Counted from the stretch's first letter, positions 1-8,857 are shown. The stretch is 52,285 nt of DNA from Micromonospora sp. MH99 (GCF_021442385.1 NZ_MUZA01000046.1:1-52285); one strand, 5' to 3'. Numbers and translations: made by a program. Notes: a model not told the origin generated them from the letters alone.

Positions 1-431
1 GCCGGCCAGCCGCCCCGGCGCAGCCGGCTCGCGCAGTGCCGGGCCAACCGGTCCAGGTGGTCGCCGTAGCGGGCCCGGGCCGCCGCGGCGGTGTCCGGCA
101 CGGGCACCAACTCCACCGGGCGGACTCCGCCGACAGCCGCGACGACCACCTCGGCCAGCAGCGCGCCCAACGGGCGGGCCAGACCGTGCCGGCCGTGCTC
201 CTTGTACGCCAGCAGGGCCTCCCGCAGCGGGCCGGCGTACGGGCCGAGGGCGACGCAGGGCGGCAGCCCCGGTGGGGCGGGCGTGGGGCGGACCGTCCGG
301 GGACGCAGCACGCCCAGCGCCGTCACGCAGGCGGGGCAGAAGCCCTGCCGCAGGACGGCGTGACTCTCCCGGCAGCCGGCACAGTCCGCGGGCAGGACCA
401 GGTCGGCGAGGTCCGCCCAGAGGCCGCGCAC
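1..431 (-). CDS. comF: ComF family phosphoribosyltransferase-like protein, 3' end off the window
   Basis: Partial gene of 143 visible codons; the C-terminus lies beyond the left edge. The N-terminus has the zinc-finger arrangement of ComF proteins, with Cys17, Cys20, Cys32 and Cys35, followed by a conserved segment containing YKEHGRHGLARPLG. The phosphoribosyltransferase PRPP loop is not in view. ComF proteins are linked to DNA uptake in some bacteria; in actinomycetes the role is unproven. The GTG start at 431 lies 4 bases past the lpqB stop, so this is the last visible gene of mtrA-mtrB-lpqB-comF, an order common in actinomycetes. Confidence 0.85.
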   Translation of the reverse strand, partial: MRGLWADLADLVLPADCAGCRESHAVLRQGFCPACVTALGVLRPRTVRPTPAPPGLPPCVALGPYAGPLREALLAYKEHGRHGLARPLGALLAEVVVAAVGGVRPVELVPVPDTAAAARARYGDHLDRLARHCASRLRRGGWP

Positions 432-435
432 GGCG

Positions 436-2253
436 TCAGTAGAGGAAGAACGGGGCGGACGGGTTGCTCGGCCGGACCCCGGCCGGCGGCGCGGGGACGT
501 CGCGCACACTTCCCGGCTCGATCCGTTCGAACGGGCTGCTGCGGTACGCCACCTTGTTCGCCTCGTACATGTACGACCCGGTGGGAACGCGCACGCTGCG
601 GTTGGTGGGGTACGCCGTCAGGTGGTTGACCTTCGCGCCCACGTCGGTGCGCAGCGGCGTCTCCAGAGCGCCGTCCACGCTGATCTCGTAGATCGCCGGC
701 TGGCCGGCCGACCCGGCCACCACCAGCCGATCCTCGCCGATCCAGTCCACCGCGGTCAGGCCGGTCAACGAGGTGACCAGCGCCCGGGGCGGGCCGACCG
801 ACATCCCGCTCCCAGCGCCGTCGAGGGTGATCGCCGCGACGTAGAGCCGTCCGCCGGCGATCAACGCGACCCGCTGACCGTCCAGCGCGGCGGCGACCGC
901 GGTGACCTGCGGCGAAGGCAGGTTCAGCGGCACCTCCGACATGCGGGCGGCCTCGTCGAAGCGGTACAGGCGGCCATCTGCCACCACCAGCCCCTGCGCC
1001 GGCCGAGAGTCGACGGTACGCAGCCACACCGGGCGGCTGATCGAGGCGTACTCCGTGCCACTGCGGTTGAGCGCGGCCACCGTGTCCGCGCCGACGCCCA
1101 CTGCGAGTCGCTGCCGGTCCTTGCCGCTGGTCACCACCATCGCGGCGAGGATCCGGCTGGTGCCCCGCGCGAGGCCGGCGGACACGATGTTGCGGTTGAC
1201 CTCGGCCGCCAGGGGCACCACGCCGCTGGGCTCGCCGACGAAGTCCAGCGGGCGGATCGCGCCCTCGTAGACCCCGAACCGCTGCGGGCTCTCCCGAACC
1301 GGGTAGAGCGGCTTGGCCAACCGGCGCTCGTTGAGATCCTGGACCGGCTGCGAGTTGTTGCGGATCTTCAGCTCCAACTCGCCCGGCAGGTCACCCAGCG
1401 ACCAGGCGAGCTGCGTGATCACCTGGTCGACCCGACTCTGGTCGTCGCCGGACATGTCCAGGTTGACCTCCCAGCGGTTGTTCGCGCCGGTGGCGTTGTT
1501 GATCAGCTCGGTGCCGTCGGGCAGGCCGACCACGCCCGGCCGCAGCCAGTCGGACGGGCCGCCGACCAGCCAACGCACCACCTCGTTGACCCGGCGCTCG
1601 TCCGGCACCGCGAACGGCAGGTAACGCTGGTCGGGCACCAGCCGCGTGCGGTCGGAGCTCCAGAAGTAGATCGACTCGTCCTGGTAGTACTGCTGAAGGG
1701 CGACGTCACTGAGCAGCAGCACGTTCGGCGGGTCGAGGACGTACTGACCGGCGCGCTCGTCGTTGGCGGCCCCGCCGAGGGAGGCGCTGCGCAGCCGGAA
1801 CTCGTACTCCGTCTCGGTCGCCACCGGCGGTGCCAGGGTGCCGTTGGTCCGCAGCACACCGATCTGCTGCACCGAGATCTTGACCGTGGTGGTCGAGTCG
1901 CTGTTGAAGGTGAAGACCGACTCCCCCAGCCGGACCACTGTCAGCGCGACCTCGCTGCCCTTCTTGTCCTGCAGGCGCGGCTTGTGCTCCGGGGCGATGA
2001 ACGCCTTCACCCGCTCGTACGCCCGATCCGGTTCGCCGGCGGCGGCGGACAGGAAGTTGCGCACGAACGCCTCGTTGTCGCTGCCGCTGGCCGTACGCGA
2101 TGGTGGTTCGCTGCTCCGGCCGTTGCTCGACCCGGCCTCGGTCGCCGTGCCGGCCTTGCCGTCCACCCGCACGTCGGACGACGCCGGGATGCCGCAGCCC
2201 GCGCTGAGCAGCAGCGCCGCGCCGAAGGCGCCCAGCAGTGGTCGAGCCCTCAC
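436..2253 (-). CDS. lpqB: LpqB lipoprotein, accessory to the MtrAB two-component system
   Basis: 605 residues. The N-terminus is a lipoprotein signal (LLLSAGC, lipidated Cys20), so the mature protein should be anchored outside the membrane. Residues about 60-300 fit a GerMN-type domain and the C-terminal half fits the LpqB beta-propeller. In mycobacteria LpqB binds the sensor MtrB and modulates MtrA phosphorylation. The start overlaps the mtrB stop by 4 bases, indicating translational coupling. Length and gene order are normal for the family. Confidence 0.95.
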   Translation of the reverse strand: MRARPLLGAFGAALLLSAGCGIPASSDVRVDGKAGTATEAGSSNGRSSEPPSRTASGSDNEAFVRNFLSAAAGEPDRAYERVKAFIAPEHKPRLQDKKGSEVALTVVRLGESVFTFNSDSTTTVKISVQQIGVLRTNGTLAPPVATETEYEFRLRSASLGGAANDERAGQYVLDPPNVLLLSDVALQQYYQDESIYFWSSDRTRLVPDQRYLPFAVPDERRVNEVVRWLVGGPSDWLRPGVVGLPDGTELINNATGANNRWEVNLDMSGDDQSRVDQVITQLAWSLGDLPGELELKIRNNSQPVQDLNERRLAKPLYPVRESPQRFGVYEGAIRPLDFVGEPSGVVPLAAEVNRNIVSAGLARGTSRILAAMVVTSGKDRQRLAVGVGADTVAALNRSGTEYASISRPVWLRTVDSRPAQGLVVADGRLYRFDEAARMSEVPLNLPSPQVTAVAAALDGQRVALIAGGRLYVAAITLDGAGSGMSVGPPRALVTSLTGLTAVDWIGEDRLVVAGSAGQPAIYEISVDGALETPLRTDVGAKVNHLTAYPTNRSVRVPTGSYMYEANKVAYRSSPFERIEPGSVRDVPAPPAGVRPSNPSAPFFLY

Positions 2254-4007
2254 GAGCGCACCTCCGCCCGCTGGCCGTCCCCCGTCGACGCGGGGCCGAT
2301 CGCCAGCGCTCCACCGGCGCCCGGCCCGATGGCCAGCGGGCCGCCGTCGCGGGGGCCGCCGAACGGCAGCGCCGCGTCGGCGGGCACCAGCCGCAGCGGC
2401 GACGTGGTGAGCCGGTCACCGGCGCGGGCCGGCAGGGTGAGCCGGAACTGGGCGCCCTGCCCGGGCGCTCCCCAGGCTTCCAGCCAACCGCCGTGCAGGC
2501 GGGCGTCCTCGAGGCTGATCGACAGACCCAGCCCGGTGCCGCCGGTCTGCCGGGCCCGGGACGGATCCGCCCGCCAGAACCGGTTGAACACCAGCTTCTC
2601 CTCACCCACCTTCAGCCCCACGCCGTGGTCGCGAACCGTGATCGCCACGGCGGTGTCGTCGATGCCGAGGGTGATCAGCACCGGGCGGGCCTCGCCGTGC
2701 TCGACGGCGTTGCCGACCAGGTTGCGCAGCACCCGCTCGACCCGGCGGGGGTCGACCTCGGCGATCACCGGCGTGGTCGGCAGGTCCAGCTCGATCTCCA
2801 CGCCCACCCGCTCGGCCAGGCCGGCCAACCGGTCGACGACCCGGTGCACCACCGGCACCAGGTCGGTCGGCTCGGCGTCCAGCATGGCGAAGCCCGCGTC
2901 GAACCGGCTGATCTCCAACAGGTCGGTGAGCAGCTCCTCGAAACGGTCCAGCTCGGCCTGGAGCAGTTCGGCGCTGCGGGCCACCGCCGGGTCGAACTCG
3001 TCGCGCTCGGCGAAGATCAGGTCGGCGGCCATCCGGACCGTGGTCAACGGGGTCCGCAGCTCGTGCGACACGTCGGAGGTGAACCGGCGCTGCAACCGGG
3101 ACATCTCCTCCAGGCGCAGGATCTGCCGTTGCAGGTTGGTCGCCATCTGGTTGAACGAGGCGGCCAGGAGGGCGAGATCGTCCTCGCCGTTGACCACCAT
3201 CCGCTGGTCGAGCAGGCCGGCGGAGAGCCGCTGGGCGGTACGCGCGGCGACGCGGACCGGGTTGACCACCAGACGGGTGACCAGGGCGGCGAGCAGACCC
3301 AGCAGGACCACCAGGGCGATCCCGGTGGCGACGACCGTGGCTCGGGCGTCCGCCGCGGTGGCGTCCTGCCGGGTCAGCGGCACCAGGTAGTAGAGCTCGA
3401 TCTGCCCGAAGCGGGTCGGCACCGGCGAGCCGTAGACCAGGTACTTCGTCGTTTCGCCGGTGAGCCGACCGGTCTGGATCTGGCTGGCCACCTTGCCGCT
3501 GGCGACCGCGGCCCGCAGCTCCTTGCTGATCAGGGGCTGGACGTTGGCCGCCGGCGCGGTGCGGGTCTGGATCATGGTCGGGTAGTCGGCGGCGGTGATG
3601 GCCACCACCACACCACTGGTCTGCTGCGGGTCGCCGCCGGCCAGGTAGTTGACCGTGCCCTCGATGGTCTCCTGAAGCTGCGCCTCCTGCGGCTGGCCGT
3701 AGAGGGAGACCTGCTTGGCCACGTAGCCCGCGCCGCCCTTGACCCGCAACTGGACGTCGCTGCGGGCGTTGTCGAGCAGGATCGTCGTGATCTTGTCAGC
3801 GATCAGGTACGCGAAACCGCCCACCAGCAGGCTGGAGGCGACCAGCGTGATGGTCACCACCCGGACCTGGAGCGAGCGACGCCAGGTCTGGTGCGCCCGG
3901 GCCACCAGCCGCGCGACCCGGCCACTGACGGCACGCCACAGGTCCCGGCCGGCGTCGAGCCGGCGGGCAGGCGCGCTCTGGGGGTGCGGGGGCGGCGAGG
4001 TCGACAC
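2250..4007 (-). CDS. mtrB: MtrB sensor histidine kinase
   Basis: 585 residues. Order: cytoplasmic N-tail, membrane segment near residues 50-75 (VVTITLVASSLLVGGFAYLI), extracellular sensor, second membrane segment near 225-250, HAMP, HisKA with SDVSHELRTPL (phospho-acceptor His315), then an ATPase domain with a GTGLGLSI box. It should phosphorylate MtrA to control cell-wall and division genes. It starts at a GTG 12 bases after mtrA and overlaps lpqB by 4 bases. Confidence 0.96.
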   Translation of the reverse strand: MSTSPPPHPQSAPARRLDAGRDLWRAVSGRVARLVARAHQTWRRSLQVRVVTITLVASSLLVGGFAYLIADKITTILLDNARSDVQLRVKGGAGYVAKQVSLYGQPQEAQLQETIEGTVNYLAGGDPQQTSGVVVAITAADYPTMIQTRTAPAANVQPLISKELRAAVASGKVASQIQTGRLTGETTKYLVYGSPVPTRFGQIELYYLVPLTRQDATAADARATVVATGIALVVLLGLLAALVTRLVVNPVRVAARTAQRLSAGLLDQRMVVNGEDDLALLAASFNQMATNLQRQILRLEEMSRLQRRFTSDVSHELRTPLTTVRMAADLIFAERDEFDPAVARSAELLQAELDRFEELLTDLLEISRFDAGFAMLDAEPTDLVPVVHRVVDRLAGLAERVGVEIELDLPTTPVIAEVDPRRVERVLRNLVGNAVEHGEARPVLITLGIDDTAVAITVRDHGVGLKVGEEKLVFNRFWRADPSRARQTGGTGLGLSISLEDARLHGGWLEAWGAPGQGAQFRLTLPARAGDRLTTSPLRLVPADAALPFGGPRDGGPLAIGPGAGGALAIGPASTGDGQRAEVRS

Positions 4008-4019
4008 AGTGTGACCAGG

Positions 4020-4709
4020 CTATCCGGTGCCCGCCTTGTAGCCCACGCCCCGCACGGTGAGGATGATTTCCGGCCGCTCCGGATCTGGTTCGATCTTGGC
4101 GCGCAGCCGCTGCACGTGCACGTTGACCAGTCGGGTGTCGGCCGCGTGCCGATAGCCCCAGACCTGCTCCAGCAGCACCTCACGGGTGAAGACCTGACGC
4201 GGTTTGCGGGCGAGCGCGACCAGCAGGTCGAACTCCAACGGCGTCAGCTTCACCTCCTCGTCGTTACGGCTCACGGTGTGTGCCGGCACGTCGATGGTGA
4301 TCTGGTTGCCGGGCGGGCCGATCGTCAGCATCTCCGGGGCCACGTCCTCGCCACGGCGCAACCGGGCCCGCATCCGGGCCACCAGCTCCTTGGGCTTGAA
4401 CGGCTTGACCACGTAGTCGTCGGCGCCGGACTCCAGGCCCAGGACGACGTCCACGGTGTCGCTCTTGGCGGTCAGCATGACGATCGGCACACCGGACTCG
4501 GCACGGATCGACCGTGCTACGTCGATACCACTCATACCGGGCAACATGAGGTCGAGCAGGACGATGTCCGGTCGACTGTCACGGAACGCTGCCAACGCCC
4601 GCTCGCCATCGGCCACGAACGAGGGCAGGAAACCCTCATTGCGCAGCACGATGCCGAGCATCTCGGCGAGTGCGGGGTCGTCGTCGACCACCAGTACCCG
4701 GGCTCTCAT
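4020..4709 (-). CDS. mtrA: MtrA response regulator (OmpR family)
   Basis: 229 residues. The receiver domain has the acidic pocket DDD at 9-11, phospho-acceptor Asp53 in LLDLMLPGMSG and the switch Lys in VVKPFKPKEL. The C-terminal winged helix ends in TVRGVGYKAGTG. It is a DNA-binding regulator of envelope and division genes in actinomycetes and the partner of the adjacent MtrB. The ATG at 4709 has no obvious Shine-Dalgarno sequence; an A+T-rich block lies a few bases upstream. Confidence 0.97.
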   Translation of the reverse strand: MRARVLVVDDDPALAEMLGIVLRNEGFLPSFVADGERALAAFRDSRPDIVLLDLMLPGMSGIDVARSIRAESGVPIVMLTAKSDTVDVVLGLESGADDYVVKPFKPKELVARMRARLRRGEDVAPEMLTIGPPGNQITIDVPAHTVSRNDEEVKLTPLEFDLLVALARKPRQVFTREVLLEQVWGYRHAADTRLVNVHVQRLRAKIEPDPERPEIILTVRGVGYKAGTG

Positions 4710-4712
4710 GGG

Positions 4713-4722
4713 ATTAATATTG
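4713..4722 (-). promoter_or_regulatory. possible -10 region of mtrA
   Basis: An A+T-rich decamer in very GC-rich DNA reads, on the minus strand, CAATATTAAT three to four bases before the mtrA ATG. That position and the missing Shine-Dalgarno would fit a -10 box giving a leaderless or very short-leader mRNA. No good -35 was identified. This is inference from composition and spacing only. Confidence 0.3.
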
Positions 4723-4924
4723 CATCCCCGTTCAGTTCGGTGGGACCGGCGTCACCCGGTACGGATGGTGCCGCCGGCAGAACCAGTCGCCCGCGACCCG
4801 CGGCGGCGGCGCCACGTGGTGCGGGGGCCAGAGCAGGGATCGGACCCGGGGCCGGCTGCCACCATGATCCCCCCTCGGCGCCGTCCGGCGCCACCGTAGC
4901 CCCGGCCGGCCGCGCTGTCACGAT

Positions 4925-4947
4925 CCGGACGACGGGTCGCCGTCCGG
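4925..4947 (-). terminator. candidate terminator after efeB
   Basis: Perfect 7-bp GC-rich stem (CCGGACG/CGTCCGG) with a 9-base loop, three bases past the efeB stop. No T-tract follows, as is usual in this GC range. The rest of the 241-base gap (4710-4950) holds nothing else recognisable apart from the mtrA promoter candidate. Confidence 0.4.
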
Positions 4948-4950
4948 CGC

Positions 4951-6228
4951 TCAGCCGAAGAGCGCGCGGCCCCAGTGGTCCCCACCGTCGCGTACTCCGG
5001 GCGGGCAGGCGAACAGGCCGCTGGAGACGTGCCGCAGATATTCGTTCATCACGTCGTGGCGGGCCAACTGGGTCTGGATCGGCACGAACTGCCGGCGTGG
5101 ATCCCGCTGGTAGGCGATGAAGAAGAGGCCGGCGTCGAGCCGGCCGAGACCGTCCGAGCCGTCGACGAAGTTGTAGCCCCGCCGCAGCAGCTGCGCGCCG
5201 TTGTTCCTGCTCGGGTGGGCCAGGGCGACGTGGGCGTGCTCGGCGATCAGCGGCTTGCCGTCGTCACCGCGTGCCGCGAAGTCCGGCTCGTCGAACTCCT
5301 TGCTGCGCCCGAGCGGGGCGCCGCTGCCCTTGGTGCGACCGACGATCTCCTCCTGCTCGGCCAGGGAGGTCCGGTCCCAGGTCTCCACGAGCATCCGGAT
5401 CTTGCGGGTCACCAGGTACGACCCGCCGGTCATCCAGTCCGGCCCGTCGCCCGGCTGCACCCACAGCTGGTCGCGGAGCCTGTCGGTCTCCTCGGCCTTG
5501 AGGTTGGCCGTACCGTCCTTGAAACCGAACAGGTTGCGGGCGGTCGCCTGGTCGCGGGACGTCGACGACGTACGGCCGAAGCCGAGCTGCGACCAGCGGA
5601 CGCTGACCACCCCCATGCCGATCCGCGCCAGGTTGCGGATCGCGTGCACCGCCACCTGGGGGTCGTTGGCGCACGCCTGCACGCACAGGTCACCGCCGGA
5701 GATCGGGGCCTGCAACGCGTCGCCGGGGAACTTGGGCAGCTCGGCCAGGGCGGCCGGGCGGCGGTCGGCGATGCCGAACCGGTCCCGTCCGTCGGCGTCG
5801 CGGAACAGCGTCGGGCCGAAGCCGATGGTCAGGGTGAGCTGCGACGGCGGGAGGCCGAGCGCCTCGCCGGTGTCGTCCGGCGGGGCCTCCGGCATGCCAC
5901 CGACCGCGCCGAGCACCCCGGCGTCGCGGCCGGCAGTCATGCGGGCGGCAGCGGCCGTCCACTCCTCGAGCATCTCGACCAGACGGGCCCGGTCCTTGGT
6001 GATGACGTCGAAGGCGACGAAGTGCAGCCGGTCCTGCGCCGGGGTGACGATGCCGGCCTGGTGCTCCCCGTGGAACGGGACCGCGCCCGCCGGATGGTCG
6101 CTGGCGGCCGCCGGGCCACGGGAGTCGCCCACCAGCGCGCCCGCGCCAGCGGCCACCCCGGCGACTCCGGCCACCCCCGCGCCGGCGAGCGTGATGGCCC
6201 GCCGGCGCGTCAACCTGCTTGCGCTCAT
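4951..6228 (-). CDS. efeB: EfeB: Tat-exported DyP-type heme peroxidase / deferrochelatase
   Basis: 425 residues. A twin-arginine signal (SRLTRRRAITLAG, then an Ala/Gly-rich stretch) precedes a DyP-type peroxidase fold with the signature GFKDGTANL and a C-terminal FVPIQTQLARHD block. In EfeUOB systems EfeB is a periplasmic or extracytoplasmic heme peroxidase thought to oxidise ferrous iron or release iron from heme. It is the last gene of efeU-efeO-efeB, 25 bases after efeO. The RR motif supports the chosen start. Confidence 0.94.
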   Translation of the reverse strand: MSASRLTRRRAITLAGAGVAGVAGVAAGAGALVGDSRGPAAASDHPAGAVPFHGEHQAGIVTPAQDRLHFVAFDVITKDRARLVEMLEEWTAAAARMTAGRDAGVLGAVGGMPEAPPDDTGEALGLPPSQLTLTIGFGPTLFRDADGRDRFGIADRRPAALAELPKFPGDALQAPISGGDLCVQACANDPQVAVHAIRNLARIGMGVVSVRWSQLGFGRTSSTSRDQATARNLFGFKDGTANLKAEETDRLRDQLWVQPGDGPDWMTGGSYLVTRKIRMLVETWDRTSLAEQEEIVGRTKGSGAPLGRSKEFDEPDFAARGDDGKPLIAEHAHVALAHPSRNNGAQLLRRGYNFVDGSDGLGRLDAGLFFIAYQRDPRRQFVPIQTQLARHDVMNEYLRHVSSGLFACPPGVRDGGDHWGRALFG

Positions 6229-6253
6229 CGACTCGACTCCCCCTGCGTCCCGG

Positions 6254-7387
6254 TCACCGGGCGACGACTGCGGCGACCTTGCTGATCGGCTCGGCGAGCG
6301 CGTTGATGCCGTCGGAGAGCTCCTTGAGCTCCGCCTTGCTCAACGCGGTGTGCAGCTTCCACCCGTCGCCGTCGCGGTGCTTGCCGAGCTGCGCCTCGAC
6401 GTTCGCGAACTCGGTGTCGAGCTGCTTGACCAGCTCCGGCGAGCGCTGCTCCAGCGCGGGCCGGAGGGCGGACAGCGCCGCCTTGGAACCTTCGAGGTTG
6501 GCGGCGAAGTCCCACAGGTCGGTGTGCGAGTAGCGGTCCTCCTCGCCGGTGATCTTGCCGCTGGCGACCTCGTCGAGCAGCTCCTTCGCGCCGTTCGCGA
6601 GCTGGAGCGGGGAGAGCTTCTCGGCGTTGGCCTTGGCCACGATCTCCTTGACGTCGACAAGCAGCCGGTCCGCGATCGGGCCGTCCTTGCTGATGTCGCC
6701 GGACTGCCAGAGGTCCTTCTCGATCCGGTGGAAGCCGGTGAACTCCATGCCCTCCTCGATGACCTCCTCGCGGCCGTCGATCTTGGGGTCGAGGTCGCCG
6801 AAGATCTCGGCCACCGGCTCGATCCGCTCCCAGTAGGTGCGCGCGACCGGGTAGAGCGACTTGGCCTTCGCCACGTCGCCGGCCTTCACAGCGGCGACGA
6901 ACTCCTCGGTCTTCTCCAGCAGCGCGGCGGTCTGGCTCTTGACGTAGCGCTGGTAGTTGTCGGTGGCCCCGGCCAGGGCGGCGTCGGCGGTCAGCGGCTG
7001 CGCCGACCCGCTGACCTTGAGCGCGCCCCGGATGCCCTTGCCGCTCATCCCCGGCTTGCAGGCCGTCTCGTACGTGCCCGCCGGCAACTCGACGTGCAGC
7101 TCGCGGCTCAGGCCCGGGGCGATGTTCTCCACCTCGCCCATCACCCGGTCGCCGGAGGCGTACACGTAGAACTCGGTGACCTTCGCGCCCGAGTTGGTGA
7201 TCTTGAAGGTGGCGGTCCCGGCGCCGAGATCGGTAGTGCCGACCTCGCAGGCGGTGTCGGTGGCCTTGACCACGATCGCGCCACCTGCCGCGCCCGCGTC
7301 ATCCTTCTTGGAATCGGAGCACGCGGCGACGCCGGCCGTCGCCAGCACGCCGGCAGCGGCCAGCGCGAAGAATCGGGTGGTACGCAT
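6254..7387 (-). CDS. efeO: EfeO: iron-binding lipoprotein with cupredoxin and M75 domains
   Basis: 377 residues. The signal peptide ends in a lipobox (ATAGVAAC, Cys23), so it is probably membrane-anchored outside the cell. Residues about 35-130 resemble the EfeO cupredoxin domain; 140-377 are the helical M75 (imelysin-like) domain with the characteristic GFHRIEKDLW segment (HxxE). It is expected to bind iron and pass it to EfeU. The ATG follows an AGGAGAG ribosome-binding site. Spacers are 24 bases to efeU and 25 to efeB. Confidence 0.94.
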   Translation of the reverse strand: MRTTRFFALAAAGVLATAGVAACSDSKKDDAGAAGGAIVVKATDTACEVGTTDLGAGTATFKITNSGAKVTEFYVYASGDRVMGEVENIAPGLSRELHVELPAGTYETACKPGMSGKGIRGALKVSGSAQPLTADAALAGATDNYQRYVKSQTAALLEKTEEFVAAVKAGDVAKAKSLYPVARTYWERIEPVAEIFGDLDPKIDGREEVIEEGMEFTGFHRIEKDLWQSGDISKDGPIADRLLVDVKEIVAKANAEKLSPLQLANGAKELLDEVASGKITGEEDRYSHTDLWDFAANLEGSKAALSALRPALEQRSPELVKQLDTEFANVEAQLGKHRDGDGWKLHTALSKAELKELSDGINALAEPISKVAAVVAR

Positions 7388-7411
7388 CTGAGCTGTCTCT
7401 CCTCGTGGGGG

Positions 7412-8419
7412 TCAGGCACGCTGCGGCGCGGATGCCGCATCGGCCTCGGCCTCGGCGCCGGTGTCGGCCCCGCGCTCGGTGACGGTGGTGGTGGTCGTGG
7501 CGTCCGGAGACGTCGACCCGGCCGTCGGCGTGGCGACGGCGGGCGCCGAGGCCGCGGCGGGTGCCGACGTCGCGGGCGCAGCCGACGCCACGGTGGCCGC
7601 GGCCGGTGCTGGCGTACGCCGGGCCGGGCGCAGGAAGAGCACCAGGACGGGCACGGCGTACCCGATCCAGGCGATCGTCTCGAGCACGGTGGGTGCCGGG
7701 GTCACGTTGAACATCCCGGCCAGCAGCGCCGCGTACCAGGTGCTCGGGTCGAGCGCGCCGGTGATGTCGAAGGCCAGGTTGTTGAGGCCGGGCAGGACAC
7801 CGGCCTCCTGGAAGTCGTGCACGCCGTACTTGAGGATGCCGGCGGCGACCAGGATCAACAGAGCGCCGGTCCAGGTGAAGAACTTGCTGAGGTTGATCCG
7901 CAGGGCACTGGCGTACAGCAGCACGCCGAGCACCACGGCGGTGACGATGCCGCCGATCAGCGCGAGCAGCGGCCCACTGTCGCCGGCCGCGCCCTGGGCG
8001 GCGGAGTAGAAGATCAGGGCGGTTTCGAGGCCCTCGCGGATCACCGCGAGGAAGGCCATGCCGGCGACGGCGAGCGACCCGACGGCCAGCGCCTCGGTGA
8101 GCCTGCCGCGCAGCTCGCCCGCGATGGTGCGGGCCGCCTTGCGCATCCAGAAAATCATCCAGGTGACGAACACCACGGCCGCGACGGAGGTGATGGCCTC
8201 GAACAGCTCGCGGTCCTCGGAGCGGGACAGCAGCGAGGTCGAGGTGTACTCGATGAGCCAGCCGAAGAGCACGGACAGCGCCACGGCAAGGCCGACGCCC
8301 GCCCACACCTGCGGCAACCGGTCCCGGCGCTGCGACTTCACCAGGAAGGCGACCAGGATGCTAACCACCAGGGTCGCTTCCAGGCCCTCCCGCAGGCCGA
8401 TCAGGTAGGTGGCGAACAT
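7412..8419 (-). CDS. efeU: EfeU: FTR1-family iron permease
   Basis: 335 residues from the ATG at 8419. Multi-pass membrane protein with two REGLE iron-coordination motifs, at residues 10-14 (IGLREGLEATL) and 128-132 (REGLETALIFY), as in the Ftr1/EfeU permeases. The tail from about residue 275 is Ala/Thr-rich low complexity. The frame is open to a GTG at 8443, but that codon lies inside the iron-box palindrome and FTR1 proteins normally begin just before the first REGLE motif; GGAG precedes 8419. First gene of the operon. Confidence 0.94.
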   Translation of the reverse strand: MFATYLIGLREGLEATLVVSILVAFLVKSQRRDRLPQVWAGVGLAVALSVLFGWLIEYTSTSLLSRSEDRELFEAITSVAAVVFVTWMIFWMRKAARTIAGELRGRLTEALAVGSLAVAGMAFLAVIREGLETALIFYSAAQGAAGDSGPLLALIGGIVTAVVLGVLLYASALRINLSKFFTWTGALLILVAAGILKYGVHDFQEAGVLPGLNNLAFDITGALDPSTWYAALLAGMFNVTPAPTVLETIAWIGYAVPVLVLFLRPARRTPAPAAATVASAAPATSAPAAASAPAVATPTAGSTSPDATTTTTVTERGADTGAEAEADAASAPQRA

Positions 8420-8435
8420 CCTGGCTCCGTGTTCG

Positions 8436-8454
8436 TTAGGCACGCCTCAGCTAA
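8436..8454 (-). promoter_or_regulatory. IdeR/DmdR-like iron box upstream of efeU
   Basis: TTAGGCACGCCTCAGCTAA matches the 19-bp IdeR/DmdR1 consensus TTAGGTTAGGCTAACCTAA at 13 positions, with both outer half-sites intact. It ends 17 bases before the efeU ATG, where bound Fe-regulator would block transcription when iron is plentiful. Regulation of the iron operon by a DtxR-family protein is the natural reading; no such regulator gene is in the window. Confidence 0.7.
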
Positions 8455-8588
8455 CTTAGGGCAGCCATACCTTCCTCCAGTTCCGGGACCTCGTCAAGTC
8501 GTTCATGACAAGCTCACTCTCGCTGTGACCTGGTCTCCGAAGGCCCACCACGAACCGGAAACCGTCCGAGCGTGGGAGGATCCCTGCC

Positions 8589-8735
8589 GTGAAGGCTTTC
8601 CTGCCGTGGTTGGCGGTGCTCGCCGTGGTGCTGCTGCTCAGCGCACTGCGCCTGCGGGCACTGGCCACCGTCGTGTCCCTGGGCTGGCTGGCCTGGTGCG
8701 CCTGGACGTGGTTCCGCCCCACCCGCCGCGGCTGA
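8589..8735 (+). CDS. 48-residue hydrophobic membrane peptide
   Basis: GTG start with GGGAGGA about 8 bases upstream, 48 codons, TGA at 8733. The protein is almost entirely apolar: two short transmembrane segments (FLPWLAVLAVVLLLSAL and ALATVVSLGWLAWCAWTW) joined by RLR, with a basic end FRPTRRG. It is divergent from efeU and lies 170 bases away. No family recognised. The good ribosome-binding site and the membrane-like composition support a real gene; function unknown. Confidence 0.6.
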   Translation: MKAFLPWLAVLAVVLLLSALRLRALATVVSLGWLAWCAWTWFRPTRRG

Positions 8736-8780
8736 CCCCGCGCCCCGCGCCCCGCGCCCCGCGCCCCGCGCCCCGCGCCC
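8736..8780. repeat. tandem CCCCGCG heptamer repeat
   Basis: About six head-to-tail copies of a 7-base unit CCCCGCG, starting directly after the stop of the 48-residue peptide. Simple-sequence DNA in the convergent gap before ahcY; likely slippage-prone. Confidence 0.8.
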
Positions 8781-8798
8781 AAGATCGTCACAGTTTCA

Positions 8799-8857
8799 GG
8801 GATGTTGCTGCGTCAGACGCGCGGGAGACAGCAACATCCCCGAAGTTGCTGTCTCCC
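8799..8857. repeat. two overlapping, mutually exclusive hairpins
   Basis: GGGATGTTGCTG (8799-8810) pairs perfectly with CAGCAACATCCC (8829-8840). GGGAGACAGCAAC (8823-8835) pairs perfectly with GTTGCTGTCTCCC (8845-8857). The two stems share CAGCAAC at 8829-8835, so only one can form at a time. The element starts near an imperfect GATC-type end at 8783. It lies between convergent genes, so it may be a repeat remnant rather than an attenuator. Confidence 0.6.

Noticed and set aside
4706..4921. 71-codon minus-strand frame overlapping the mtrA start by 4 bases
   Set aside because: Pro/Ala/Gly low complexity with no ribosome-binding site or family; it covers the probable mtrA promoter.
8420..8443. 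Eight-residue N-terminal extension of EfeU from a GTG
   Set aside because: The codon lies in the iron box, and FTR1 permeases start at the MFATYLIGLREGLE position.
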